Shown here: positions 1 through 5,208 of the stretch, piece after piece
Layout of the letters: each line of letters begins with the position of its first letter
How positions within the stretch are numbered: position 1 is the first letter of the stretch
Assembly (NCBI GenBank): GCA_964448045.1
Contig: CAYUVF010000106.1
Location: 1 to 5,208, forward strand
DNA: 5,208 bases
From: CAYUVF01 sp964448045
GTDB lineage: Bacteria; Bacteroidota; Rhodothermia; Rhodothermales; Salinibacteraceae
Direction: 5' to 3'
Translations under genes and position numbers: made by a program
The notes under the pieces: model-generated
The model's database searches: none
The model's input: the letters and a program-made list of their open reading frames with translations, nothing else
Told to the model about the DNA's origin: nothing

Positions 1-60
1 ACCACGACCACGAGCACCACGACCACGAGCACCACGACCACGAGCACCACGACCATGACC
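1..60 (+). repeat. 15-bp in-frame tandem repeat encoding a His-rich metal-binding-like tract
   Basis: Three perfect copies of the 15-bp unit ACCACGACCACGAGC (1-15, 16-30, 31-45) are followed by a fourth, decayed copy (46-60, differing at two positions). Each unit encodes five residues of the HDHEH type, so copy-number change keeps the frame and would lengthen or shorten the His-rich linker of the CobW-like protein. The array probably extends left of the window. Perfect identity between copies at the DNA level suggests recent expansion by slippage or recombination. Confidence 0.9.
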
Positions 61-380
61 ACGAAGCCACGTTCCGTCGTTGGTCGTACCAGTCCGACGT
101 GCCGTTCACGAATCTTGACGACGTGCGGCGTGCGTTGCGCGAGCTGCCCGACACGATTCTCCGGGTGAAGGGGTTTATCGTCACCGAGGAGACACGCGAA
201 CAGCGCGTGCTGCTGCAGATGGCCGGACGCCGCGCAGCCTTTACCTTCAAGGGCGCATGGCCGGACACCCCGCGCACAGCGCTCGCCATTCTCGGGTTGC
301 CGGACGGTCCAAGCGATGCGGACGTGCAGTCCATCTTCAACGCGCGCCTCGCGGGTGCAGCTGCGTTTACAAGATCCTGA
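3..380 (+). CDS. CobW/COG0523-family GTP-binding metallochaperone, C-terminal part (5' truncated by window)
   Basis: The reading frame is open from the left edge, and 125 residues are visible. They start with a His/Asp/Glu-rich stretch (about residues 1-21, HDHEH units), followed by a C-terminal domain with the LRVKGFI motif (residues about 54-60), the hallmark 'lR.KGf' of the CobW C-terminal domain, and a closing segment (AILGLPDGPSDADVQ) like the end of that domain. In COG0523 proteins an N-terminal P-loop GTPase is joined to this domain by a His-rich linker thought to bind or deliver metal, usually zinc, in the cytoplasm. The GTPase part, with Walker A and CxCC motifs, lies outside the window and cannot be checked. 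An internal GTG at 99 could be mistaken for a start, but the frame and the His-rich segment continue upstream of it. The gene ends 32 nt before lgt on the same strand, so the two are probably co-transcribed. The family call is fairly safe; the metal is not determined. Confidence 0.75.
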   Translation, partial: HDHEHHDHEHHDHEHHDHDHEATFRRWSYQSDVPFTNLDDVRRALRELPDTILRVKGFIVTEETREQRVLLQMAGRRAAFTFKGAWPDTPRTALAILGLPDGPSDADVQSIFNARLAGAAAFTRS

Positions 381-412
381 ACCTGTTGGAGAAGCGCTCT
401 TTTTCTCTACCT

Positions 413-1249
413 ATGAACCCAATGAGCATCGCAACAACGCCGCACTTCGTGTGGGACGTCTCGCCGGAGATCTTCCGGTGGGGATGGCTGGCCCCACGCT
501 GGTACGGCCTGCTTTTCGGGCTCGGCTTCTTCGTCGGGTTTATCATTGTAGGGCAAATGTTCCAGCGGGAAGGAAAACCCGAGCGCGATCTGGATGTCCT
601 GCTTATGTATCTGGTAGGCGGCACGATCATCGGCGCGCGGCTGGGCCATGTGCTTTTCTATGATCCGACATATTATCTGCTCCGTCCTATCGAAATCCTG
701 AAAGTCTGGGAGGGCGGCCTGGCGAGTCACGGCGGCGCCCTGGGCGTGTTGGCCGCCCTCGGGCTGTACGCCCGGCGTCGCGACGATCAGCCCTACCTCT
801 GGCTGCTGGACCGCATCGCCGTACCCACGGCGCTAGTCGGCGGTCTGATTCGGCTTGGCAACTTTTTTAACTCTGAGATCCTCGGCCAGCCGGCCGACGT
901 GGCCTGGGCCGTCGTCTTCGCCCGCATCGACGAGGTGCCGCGCCACCCCGTGCAGTTGTACGAGTCGCTGGGGTACGTGCTCATCTTCGCCGGGCTGCTG
1001 GCCATCTACCGGCGGCGAGGCCCGGCCCTCCCCCACGGATTGCTTTCGGGGCTGTTTCTGACGAGCGTGTTCTCAGTCCGAATCGCGCTGGAGCCGTTTA
1101 AGGTGCCCCAGGCGGCCTTTGCCGACCAGCTCCCACTTTTCAGCATGGGCCAGTGGCTGAGCCTGCCGTTTGTCGCCGTCGGGCTTGCCCTGATCGCACG
1201 GGCCCTGCGCGGCACGCTCTACACGCGGGATCGCGCCGCCGACGGATAG
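413..1249 (+). CDS. lgt: Prolipoprotein diacylglyceryl transferase
   Basis: Lgt transfers diacylglycerol from phosphatidylglycerol to the lipobox cysteine of prolipoproteins in the inner membrane, the first step of lipoprotein maturation. The product from ATG 413 is 278 aa, normal for the family, with several hydrophobic segments (about 32-50, 104-120, 185-199, 252-268). Residues equivalent to the key E. coli positions can be seen: Y31 in PRWYG (E. coli Y26), H106 in SHGG (H103), R147, N150 and E155 in the Lgt signature LIRLGNFFNSEILG (R143, N146, E151), and R223 and E227 in VRIALE (R239, E243). The HPVQLYE motif (179-185) is also typical. The frame stays open upstream to 257, but that part overlaps the preceding gene and looks non-coding. 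ATG 413 or ATG 422 is the likely start; a purine-rich GGAGAAG (388-394) lies 18 nt before 413, which is far for a Shine-Dalgarno. It follows the CobW-like gene closely. All catalytic positions are present, so the enzyme should be active. Confidence 0.97.
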   Translation: MNPMSIATTPHFVWDVSPEIFRWGWLAPRWYGLLFGLGFFVGFIIVGQMFQREGKPERDLDVLLMYLVGGTIIGARLGHVLFYDPTYYLLRPIEILKVWEGGLASHGGALGVLAALGLYARRRDDQPYLWLLDRIAVPTALVGGLIRLGNFFNSEILGQPADVAWAVVFARIDEVPRHPVQLYESLGYVLIFAGLLAIYRRRGPALPHGLLSGLFLTSVFSVRIALEPFKVPQAAFADQLPLFSMGQWLSLPFVAVGLALIARALRGTLYTRDRAADG

Positions 1250-1264
1250 TCCGGCCGAGATTTA

Positions 1265-1274
1265 GAACCTGTTT
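1265..1274 (+). repeat. Left terminal inverted repeat of the MITE
   Basis: GAACCTGTTT is an exact reverse complement of 1416-1425. The match extends by one base outside on each side (A1264/T1426), where it overlaps the TTA duplication. Inside, similarity decays to a shared T/A-rich stretch. Confidence 0.85.
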
Positions 1275-1315
1275 CAATTCATGCCCCGGGGCTCCGAGCG
1301 GCTCCGAGGGGCTGC

Positions 1316-1373
1316 AAATCGCCCCCGATCTTGGCCCGTAGCTCCACTACGAACCGCGATCGAGGTCCGATTT
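1316..1373. other. Nested hairpin core inside the MITE
   Basis: Three inverted-repeat pairs are nested: AAATCG (1316-1321) with CGATTT (1368-1373), CGATC (1326-1330) with GATCG (1358-1362), and CGTAG (1337-1341) with CTACG (1347-1351), the last closing a 5-nt loop. Together they could form one imperfect hairpin in DNA or RNA. Foldable interiors are common in MITEs. Here it could also limit read-through between the two convergent genes, though no T-run follows. Confidence 0.5.
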
Positions 1374-1415
1374 TCGCCGCCTCGTTGCTCGCTCTCGCCA
1401 TCCGATCCAAAATCA

Positions 1416-1425
1416 AAACAGGTTC
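1416..1425 (-). repeat. Right terminal inverted repeat of the MITE
   Basis: AAACAGGTTC mirrors the left end exactly. It is followed immediately by TTA (1426-1428), which is both the target duplication and, on the minus strand, the TAA stop codon of the PepSY gene. Confidence 0.85.
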
Positions 1426-1989
1426 TTAGCGCTCCTCCTCCGCATATTCGGGCAACCGGGCTGGTTTGACGCCTTTGGCTGGCGTGCGACCGGGCCGCCT
1501 GGCCGGACGGCGCCATCGCACCCAGTACGGGAGCGCAAACAGGTAGAGGCCCGTCCCCCACAGGACCAGCACTAGCGCCGCAGACGGCAGAAAGACCCAC
1601 AGCTTCGCGCGGTCGTGGAACCACGAGCCGTCGTGGATCGCCTCGATGACGTCGGAGCGGCGGGGGGCCACGTGCAGGACCTCGCCCGTGCGGGCATCCA
1701 CCTGCACCTCCCATCCGTTCGTACCGCGCACCTTCACCACGCCCTTGTCGGGCCGCACGTCCAGCCGGTCGACGTCCGCCCACGTGTCGATCTCAGCATC
1801 CGGGACCCCGCGCGCGGCGGTCAGGATGTCTGGGAACGACAGCGCGGTCGCCCCCGACGCGGAACCGACCTGCGTAGGCGGCTGAATCCAATCGAACTCC
1901 TTTTTCACCTGCAGCAGCAGACCGCTGACGAGCACGATGAGAAACGGAAGCAGGATGAGCACGGTGGCCCACCGGTGCAGCTTGCGCAT
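1426..1989 (-). CDS. PepSY-associated two-helix membrane protein
   Basis: The 187-aa product starts with MRKLHRW and a first membrane helix (about 8-27, LILLPFLIVLVSG). A mostly polar region of about 100 residues follows, predicted to be periplasmic, containing a PepSY-like unit (VDRLDVRP, then a V-K-V strand, then VQVDARTGEVLHV at 96-108). Next come IHDGSWFHD (118-126), a second helix (about 131-152) and a basic, Pro/Arg-rich tail likely in the cytoplasm. This matches small PepSY_TM-type proteins, shorter than the four-helix PiuB-like reductases. Such genes often sit next to TonB-dependent receptors for iron or other metals; their exact reaction is poorly defined. H5, H119 and H125 could be ligand positions, but that is a guess. 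ATG 1989 is supported by GGAAAG 10 nt upstream. The receptor gene lies 240 nt upstream on the same strand. The TAA stop lies exactly in the MITE's TTA duplication, so the protein end is intact. Confidence 0.8.
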   Translation of the reverse strand: MRKLHRWATVLILLPFLIVLVSGLLLQVKKEFDWIQPPTQVGSASGATALSFPDILTAARGVPDAEIDTWADVDRLDVRPDKGVVKVRGTNGWEVQVDARTGEVLHVAPRRSDVIEAIHDGSWFHDRAKLWVFLPSAALVLVLWGTGLYLFALPYWVRWRRPARRPGRTPAKGVKPARLPEYAEEER

Positions 1990-1999
1990 GTGGACGGGG

Positions 2000-2005
2000 C
2001 TTTCC
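2000..2005 (-). promoter_or_regulatory. Shine-Dalgarno-like site for the PepSY gene
   Basis: On the minus strand GGAAAG lies 10 nt before ATG 1989. It is the best-placed ribosome-binding site in the window and supports this start. Confidence 0.4.
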
Positions 2006-2071
2006 AGGGCATGGCTTCAGGTCCGATCTCTGAATAGATGGTTGCGCGGCACGTGGTTGGGCGCGTTTTTC

Positions 2072-2087
2072 GTTCCTCTGCAGGAAC
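2072..2087. promoter_or_regulatory. 6-4-6 inverted repeat upstream of the PepSY gene
   Basis: GTTCCT (2072-2077) and AGGAAC (2082-2087) are perfect inverted repeats around CTGC. The site lies about 83-98 nt before the PepSY start. It could be an operator or a leader hairpin. On the minus strand it is followed by A-rich, not T-rich, sequence, so it is not a terminator for the receptor gene. No known regulator site was recognised in it. Confidence 0.3.
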
Positions 2088-2150
2088 AGTGCAGTGGGCC
2101 GGAGCGCATTCTCCTGCGCATTGTGCCGTACGTCACGTAGAAGAACCCAT

Positions 2151-2199
2151 CCAACAAATGCCCCCGACCTGCCCGTCTGAGCACGCCGGGGGCTGTTGG
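2151..2199 (-). terminator. Large bulged hairpin after the receptor gene (terminator or attenuator candidate)
   Basis: Thirty nt after the receptor stop codon the minus-strand transcript can form a 13-bp stem: CCAACA with TGTTGG and GCCCCCG with CGGGGGC, interrupted by a 3-nt bulge (AAT at 2157-2159 on +) and closed by a 20-nt loop. All 13 pairs are Watson-Crick. No run of U follows, so it is not a classic intrinsic terminator. It may reduce read-through into the PepSY gene or protect the 3' end of the receptor message. Confidence 0.45.
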
Positions 2200-2229
2200 T
2201 GCAGGGCTGCTATGTTCCGATGCGATCGT

Positions 2230-4620
2230 CTAGAACGCGTACTGCACGCGCACAAAGACGCTGCGGCCGGGTTCGGGGATAAAGGCTTGGCCTTCCTCTG
2301 CGCTCAGCACGTCGAACCGGACGGCCCGCGCGTTCAGGTGTTCGCGGTAAGTCGCGTCGAACACGTTGGTCACGCCTGCGCGCAGGCTGACGCTGCCCAG
2401 CAGCCGCCCGCCCACGGTGAGGTCGACCGTGGTGAAGCCATCGGTCTCGCCCTCGTTACGGATGGATGCCACGCGCGTCTGTTCGGCGACGGCGCGCAGC
2501 GTGCCGTCGAGAAAGAAGGTGCCCTCCAGCGGCATCCACCGAGCGCCGACGCGGGCTTGTGCCGGCATAACCCCGTACGCGGGCTCATCGTCGGCAAAAG
2601 ATTCGTCGCGGCCCCAGAGGTATTCGCCACGGACCCGGATGCGCAGCGTGGGGTGAACCCGCGCCTGCGCGTCGGCCTCCACGCCCCAGAAGGTCGCCTG
2701 GCCGTTGGTGTACGTGAACACCAGGTCGGGTGTGAGGGGCAGGGCCGATGCCACAGCCGGCGCCGGCAGGATCGTGATGTAGTCGTCGTGGTAGCGCACG
2801 AACCCGTTCACCGACCCGTTAAAGCGCGGCGTGGCGACGTCCAGTCCGAGGTCGGCCTGGTAGGTGCGTTCCGGATCGAGCGTGGGGTTGCCCATAAACT
2901 CGTTGCCGCGCTGCGTGCGAGTAGCGCCCATGCGGTCGCCGAACCGCTCCAGCGGCTCGGGGGCCCGCGCCGACGAGCCGAGCCCAGCTGTGAGTGCAAG
3001 CGGTTCGGCAAGGGGCACCGTGGCGCTGGCGGCTGCGCTCCAGAGCACATCGGTGGTCGCCAGGTCGCCAGTCAGCGTGAGGTCCCGCGCGGCCTCGGCG
3101 CGCTCACGAAACCCTGCGGTGAGGGTCTGCGGATTGGAATGCACCACGTCGAGGCGTCCCGCGGCCGTGACCTCGGCTTGTCCGAACGTACGCTCCAGCT
3201 TGGCGAACCCGCCCATTTCGGTGGTTCGCACGTCGGGCCACACGATGTCCGTTGCGGGCAGCACAGGAGGCTTCGGCCCGTCGCCGCGTCGGTCGCGCAC
3301 GCGGGTCGCCGTGCGGAACGTGCTGTACCCGCTGGCGCCCACATCCAGCGACAGATCGGGAGCCCACTGCAGCGCGGCCGTGACGCGCCCGCCGAACGTG
3401 GCGATCTCGGTGTCGTTACTGATGCGCAGCGGAAACGGCGGCATCCGGTTAGGGTCCGGCTGCGCCGTGAGCTTGTCGTCGTTGTTCATGCGATGCAGCG
3501 TCTGATAGCCATAGCCCTGCGCCTCGATCCGCTTCAGGCGGCCCGTGCCAGTCCACGCGTAGCTGAGCGCGCCGCGAATCGTCTCGAAGTAGGCGGCATC
3601 GAGCGGACGCCCCGGGTACGCGATGTCGCGCTGGTCTTGGTAGCTGACTTGCGCGCTCAGGCGCGAGGCGTCGGTGAGGTTGGCGCCCACCCGGCCGCGC
3701 ACCTCGGCCGATTCGAACTCGCTGGGTACCGTGGCGTCGTTGCCTGCTTGGTAGTCGTCGCCGGTGCGGTAGGCGCCGTTCACGTCATAGAACACGCGCC
3801 CGGACCGGCCCAGCACGCGGCCGCTGGCGTCGACGGCGTCGTGGTTGCTGGCGAAGCCGGTGCGCAGCGTGCCGGTGAGTGGCGCGTTGGGGATGGCGGG
3901 CCGCGTGTCGACGCGGATGCTGCTCAGGCTGGGGCCTTGCGCGAGCGCGTACGGGCCGCGCACCACGTCCATGCGCTGCACGCTGGCCGGGTCGGTGTGG
4001 CTCAGCGGCGTGTCCATGCGGGCCGGGCCGCCACCGAAGGTGCGCATGCCGTCGACGAAGGTGGCAACCTGCGTGCCGGTGAGGCCGCGCACGTTGGGGT
4101 CGAGCGCGAGCGCGCCGCGCCGCTGCAGGTTGATGCCCGGTACGGCCTGGAGCGCGGCGCCCAGGTCCTGGAGCGGCATCGCCTCCAGCTCGGTCGCACT
4201 GATGCGCGTGGTGAGGCGGCCTTCGAGCGCGGTCGCGAACACTTCGACTTCGTCGAGCGCAACGCGGTCAGCCTGCAGCGCAAACGAGGCGTCCGTAGTT
4301 GCATCGGCTTCGATGACCACCGATTCTGCGATAGCCCGGTAGCCCACCGCACTCGCCCGTACCGTGTAGGTGCCGGGCGCCAGGTTCGTGATCTCGTAGC
4401 GGCCGGTGCGGTCGGTGGCAGCGCCGCGGCCGGTGCCATCGACCACGACGTTCACATCAGGGAGCGGCGCGTCCGTTTCAGCGTGGGTGATCACGCCGGT
4501 GAGGGTGCCAGTGGCCGGAGCCTGTGCGCCCGCCGCTAGGGGCATCCCGAGCAGGCATCCGATGAGTAGGAAAAACGTAGCGTAGGTGCGCAGATGTGCG
4601 CGTATAGATAGCATATCCAT
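2230..4620 (-). CDS. TonB-dependent outer-membrane receptor, OprC/NosA-like (putative copper/metal receptor)
   Basis: The 796-aa product has a signal peptide (hydrophobic core about 13-30, likely cut after AGAQA at 34). It continues with a carboxypeptidase-regulatory-like domain (about 37-106, with GVITHAETDAPLPDVNVVV), a TonB-box-like DEVEVFA (123-129), a plug (about 143-240, with VRGLTG, VDGMR and VVRGP) and a beta-barrel to the C-terminal aromatic YAF that guides insertion by the BAM complex. NPTLDPE (578-584) and NVFDATYREHLN near the end are typical barrel motifs. Metal-receptor-like traits are GPARMD in the plug (M202) and HRM in the barrel (H376, M378), at places and spacing like the Cu ligands CxxxM and HxM of OprC as I recall them; Gly replaces the Cys. 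Substrate is therefore inferred, not shown. The frame is open to 4752, but the signal peptide favours ATG 4620 or ATG 4614. The only purine-rich site, GGAAG at 4639-4643, is 18 nt from 4620. The gene sits between a Cys/His-rich protein gene and a PepSY gene on the same strand. Confidence 0.93.
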   Translation of the reverse strand: MDMLSIRAHLRTYATFFLLIGCLLGMPLAAGAQAPATGTLTGVITHAETDAPLPDVNVVVDGTGRGAATDRTGRYEITNLAPGTYTVRASAVGYRAIAESVVIEADATTDASFALQADRVALDEVEVFATALEGRLTTRISATELEAMPLQDLGAALQAVPGINLQRRGALALDPNVRGLTGTQVATFVDGMRTFGGGPARMDTPLSHTDPASVQRMDVVRGPYALAQGPSLSSIRVDTRPAIPNAPLTGTLRTGFASNHDAVDASGRVLGRSGRVFYDVNGAYRTGDDYQAGNDATVPSEFESAEVRGRVGANLTDASRLSAQVSYQDQRDIAYPGRPLDAAYFETIRGALSYAWTGTGRLKRIEAQGYGYQTLHRMNNDDKLTAQPDPNRMPPFPLRISNDTEIATFGGRVTAALQWAPDLSLDVGASGYSTFRTATRVRDRRGDGPKPPVLPATDIVWPDVRTTEMGGFAKLERTFGQAEVTAAGRLDVVHSNPQTLTAGFRERAEAARDLTLTGDLATTDVLWSAAASATVPLAEPLALTAGLGSSARAPEPLERFGDRMGATRTQRGNEFMGNPTLDPERTYQADLGLDVATPRFNGSVNGFVRYHDDYITILPAPAVASALPLTPDLVFTYTNGQATFWGVEADAQARVHPTLRIRVRGEYLWGRDESFADDEPAYGVMPAQARVGARWMPLEGTFFLDGTLRAVAEQTRVASIRNEGETDGFTTVDLTVGGRLLGSVSLRAGVTNVFDATYREHLNARAVRFDVLSAEEGQAFIPEPGRSVFVRVQYAF

Positions 4621-4835
4621 AGGTATAGCAGAAAGATACTTCCAGAAGAAAGGGGGTAGCGGAGCGACAGCTCCTGGTGCCGTGACGGGGAGGGCGCCAA
4701 GCGCGCAGACGTCCCGACCTGCGTGGATGCAGATCGCGATCGGGGGTTGCACGGTAGATGCGCGCCACAGCTATGTGTCGCGTAGATACAGTGCACCCAC
4801 GTTCGTGAAGGTGCTCGTCGCGCCGGGTGCCCTCA
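4621..4835. other. Intergenic leader of the receptor gene with a small hairpin
   Basis: This 215-nt gap lies between the small Cys/His-rich gene and the receptor gene. It holds a 5-bp hairpin (GGAGC 4661-4665, GCTCC 4670-4674, 4-nt loop) about 40 nt before the receptor start, a GTAGAT direct repeat 28 bp apart (4754-4759, 4782-4787), and a 6-bp GCACCC/GGGTGC inverted repeat (4793-4798, 4825-4830) just after the upstream stop. The A/T-rich patch around the start (about 4597-4640) contrasts with the GC-rich surroundings. I saw no Fur-like box, no cobalamin riboswitch core and no convincing promoter, so whether the two genes share a transcript is open. Confidence 0.35.
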
Positions 4836-5208
4836 TCAGGCGCGCGGCGGGCGGAAGATATCCTCAGCTCGAGGGGAAGAGGAGAAAGCGGCCTGGACGC
4901 GATGCGATTCCCGCACGCGCCACAAGCGATTGGGGTGCTCGATGGCCGTGAGCACGAACTTGTCGAGGATGAGCACGGCATCGTCCGGGCCGTCGGCGTC
5001 GTGGTCGCAGCTGCACAGCCCGGGCCGCGGGATGTCGTGTTCGGCGCCTGGTGGCATGGCGTCGTGACGCACGCAGAAGGTGGCGCCGTCCTCCGACCGC
5101 GCTGCATCGGTCTTGGCCGCATGAGCCGCTTGCATGGCCGCATGATGCGGGCAGACGTGGGGCCCGCTACCATGGTGTGGGCAAGGGGATGCGACGCCGG
5201 TTGCTACA
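4836..5208 (-). CDS. Small Cys/His-rich, probably exported protein (5' end outside window), DUF2946-like in character
   Basis: The frame is open from the right edge to TGA at 4836-4838, giving 123 visible residues; the true start is outside. The first visible residues (VATGVASPCPHH) look like the end of a signal peptide followed by a mature chain. Cys/His pairs follow: CPHH twice (visible residues 9-12 and 19-22), CVRH (45-48) and CSCDHD (65-70). The second half (DKFVLTAIEHPNRLWRVRE) has no such motifs and the chain ends in RPPRA. This resembles the small secreted DUF2946-type proteins often coded beside TonB-dependent copper receptors, which also tend to end in a Pro/Arg-rich tail, but I cannot confirm homology. 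An ATG at 5135 exists within the frame, yet starting there would drop both CPHH motifs and the signal-like end. It stands 215 nt upstream of the receptor gene on the same strand, consistent with a shared metal-related role such as periplasmic or surface binding. Confidence 0.65.
   Translation of the reverse strand, partial: VATGVASPCPHHGSGPHVCPHHAAMQAAHAAKTDAARSEDGATFCVRHDAMPPGAEHDIPRPGLCSCDHDADGPDDAVLILDKFVLTAIEHPNRLWRVRESHRVQAAFSSSPRAEDIFRPPRA

Larger units (their letters stand above)
1265..1425. mobile_element. 161-bp MITE-like non-autonomous element with 10-bp perfect TIRs and TTA target duplication
   Basis: The ends are perfect inverted repeats (GAACCTGTTT at 1265-1274, AAACAGGTTC at 1416-1425), flanked on both sides by TTA (1262-1264 and 1426-1428). 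A TNA-type 3-bp duplication with short GAACC-type ends resembles some IS5-family groups (for example IS1031-like), but this assignment is from memory. The interior has no transposase-like frame. It holds a direct repeat of GGCTCCGAG (1290-1298, 1300-1308) and a nested foldable core (1316-1373). The element fills the gap between the convergent lgt and PepSY genes; without it and one TTA copy the two stop codons would be 12 nt apart. It would need a transposase supplied from elsewhere in the genome. An alternative reading is a bidirectional terminator or another conserved repeat, but the matching TTA flanks favour transposition. Confidence 0.75.

Noticed and set aside
257..412. Upstream in-frame extension of lgt
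   Set aside because: It overlaps the CobW-like gene in another frame and has no Lgt-like sequence. The family length fits a start at 413 or 422.
2047..2070. GCGC repeats followed by five T on the + strand, resembling a terminator
   Set aside because: The possible stem is only 4 bp, and no + strand gene ends before it.
2038..4539. An 833-codon open frame on the + strand opposite the receptor gene
   Set aside because: It is a mirror of a GC-rich coding region. The opposite strand encodes a complete, recognisable TonB-dependent receptor, while this frame gives an Arg/Ala/His/Val-rich sequence without any recognisable domain.
4546..4566. Lipobox-like LIGC at residues 19-22 of the receptor signal peptide
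   Set aside because: The Cys is inside the hydrophobic core and followed by more hydrophobic residues and a good AGAQA cleavage site. TonB receptors are normally not lipoproteins.
4609..4620. Start region of the receptor: possible longer start at 4752
   Set aside because: The extra 44 residues do not look like a leader, and the signal peptide begins well only from ATG 4620 or 4614.
4621..4640. Possible Bacteroidota-type -7 promoter element (TATCTTTC on the minus strand, 4631-4638)
   Set aside because: No matching -33 TTTG element lies at the right distance, and it would leave a leader of only a few nucleotides.
4655..4835. Cobalamin riboswitch or Fur box upstream of the TonB receptor
   Set aside because: CCAGGAG-like bases occur near 4670, but the conserved B12-box context is lacking, and no AT-rich Fur-like palindrome is seen.

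Overview
This 5.2-kb, GC-rich window most likely comes from a Bacteroidota-type bacterium, probably a Rhodothermia/Salinibacter-like lineage. The main clues are a TonB-dependent receptor with an N-terminal carboxypeptidase-regulatory-like domain (typical of Bacteroidota), weak or distant Shine-Dalgarno sequences, and a high GC content unusual for the phylum. The lineage is an inference; no rRNA or other marker gene is present.

Layout: two gene blocks converge. On the + strand, the 3' end of a CobW/COG0523-type GTPase or metallochaperone with a His-rich tandem repeat (3-380) is followed 32 nt later by lgt (413-1249), the prolipoprotein diacylglyceryl transferase. On the - strand, read from right to left, come: the 3' part of a small Cys/His-rich, probably exported protein (4836-5208, its start lies beyond the window); a TonB-dependent outer-membrane receptor (2230-4620); and a two-helix PepSY-type membrane protein (1426-1989). 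Between the convergent lgt and PepSY genes sits a 161-bp non-autonomous element (MITE-like, 1265-1425) with 10-bp perfect terminal inverted repeats and a TTA target duplication, one copy of which is the PepSY stop codon.

The most interesting point is the three-gene minus-strand block. The receptor carries an RMD motif in the plug and an HxM motif in the barrel, spaced almost as the metal ligands of the copper receptor OprC/NosA as I remember them. The Cys of the first motif (CxxxM) is Gly here. The neighbouring small protein has two CPHH motifs plus other Cys/His pairs, and the downstream PepSY protein is of a type often found beside metal and siderophore receptors. I read the block as a candidate metal (perhaps copper) acquisition operon: metal-binding exported protein, outer-membrane receptor, inner-membrane PepSY protein. 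This is inference from motifs and gene order. No promoter, metal-regulator box or riboswitch was recognised with confidence.

There is no gene-free stretch over 300 bp. The gaps are 1250-1425 (the MITE), 1990-2229 (two hairpins) and 4621-4835 (one small hairpin, otherwise nothing recognised).
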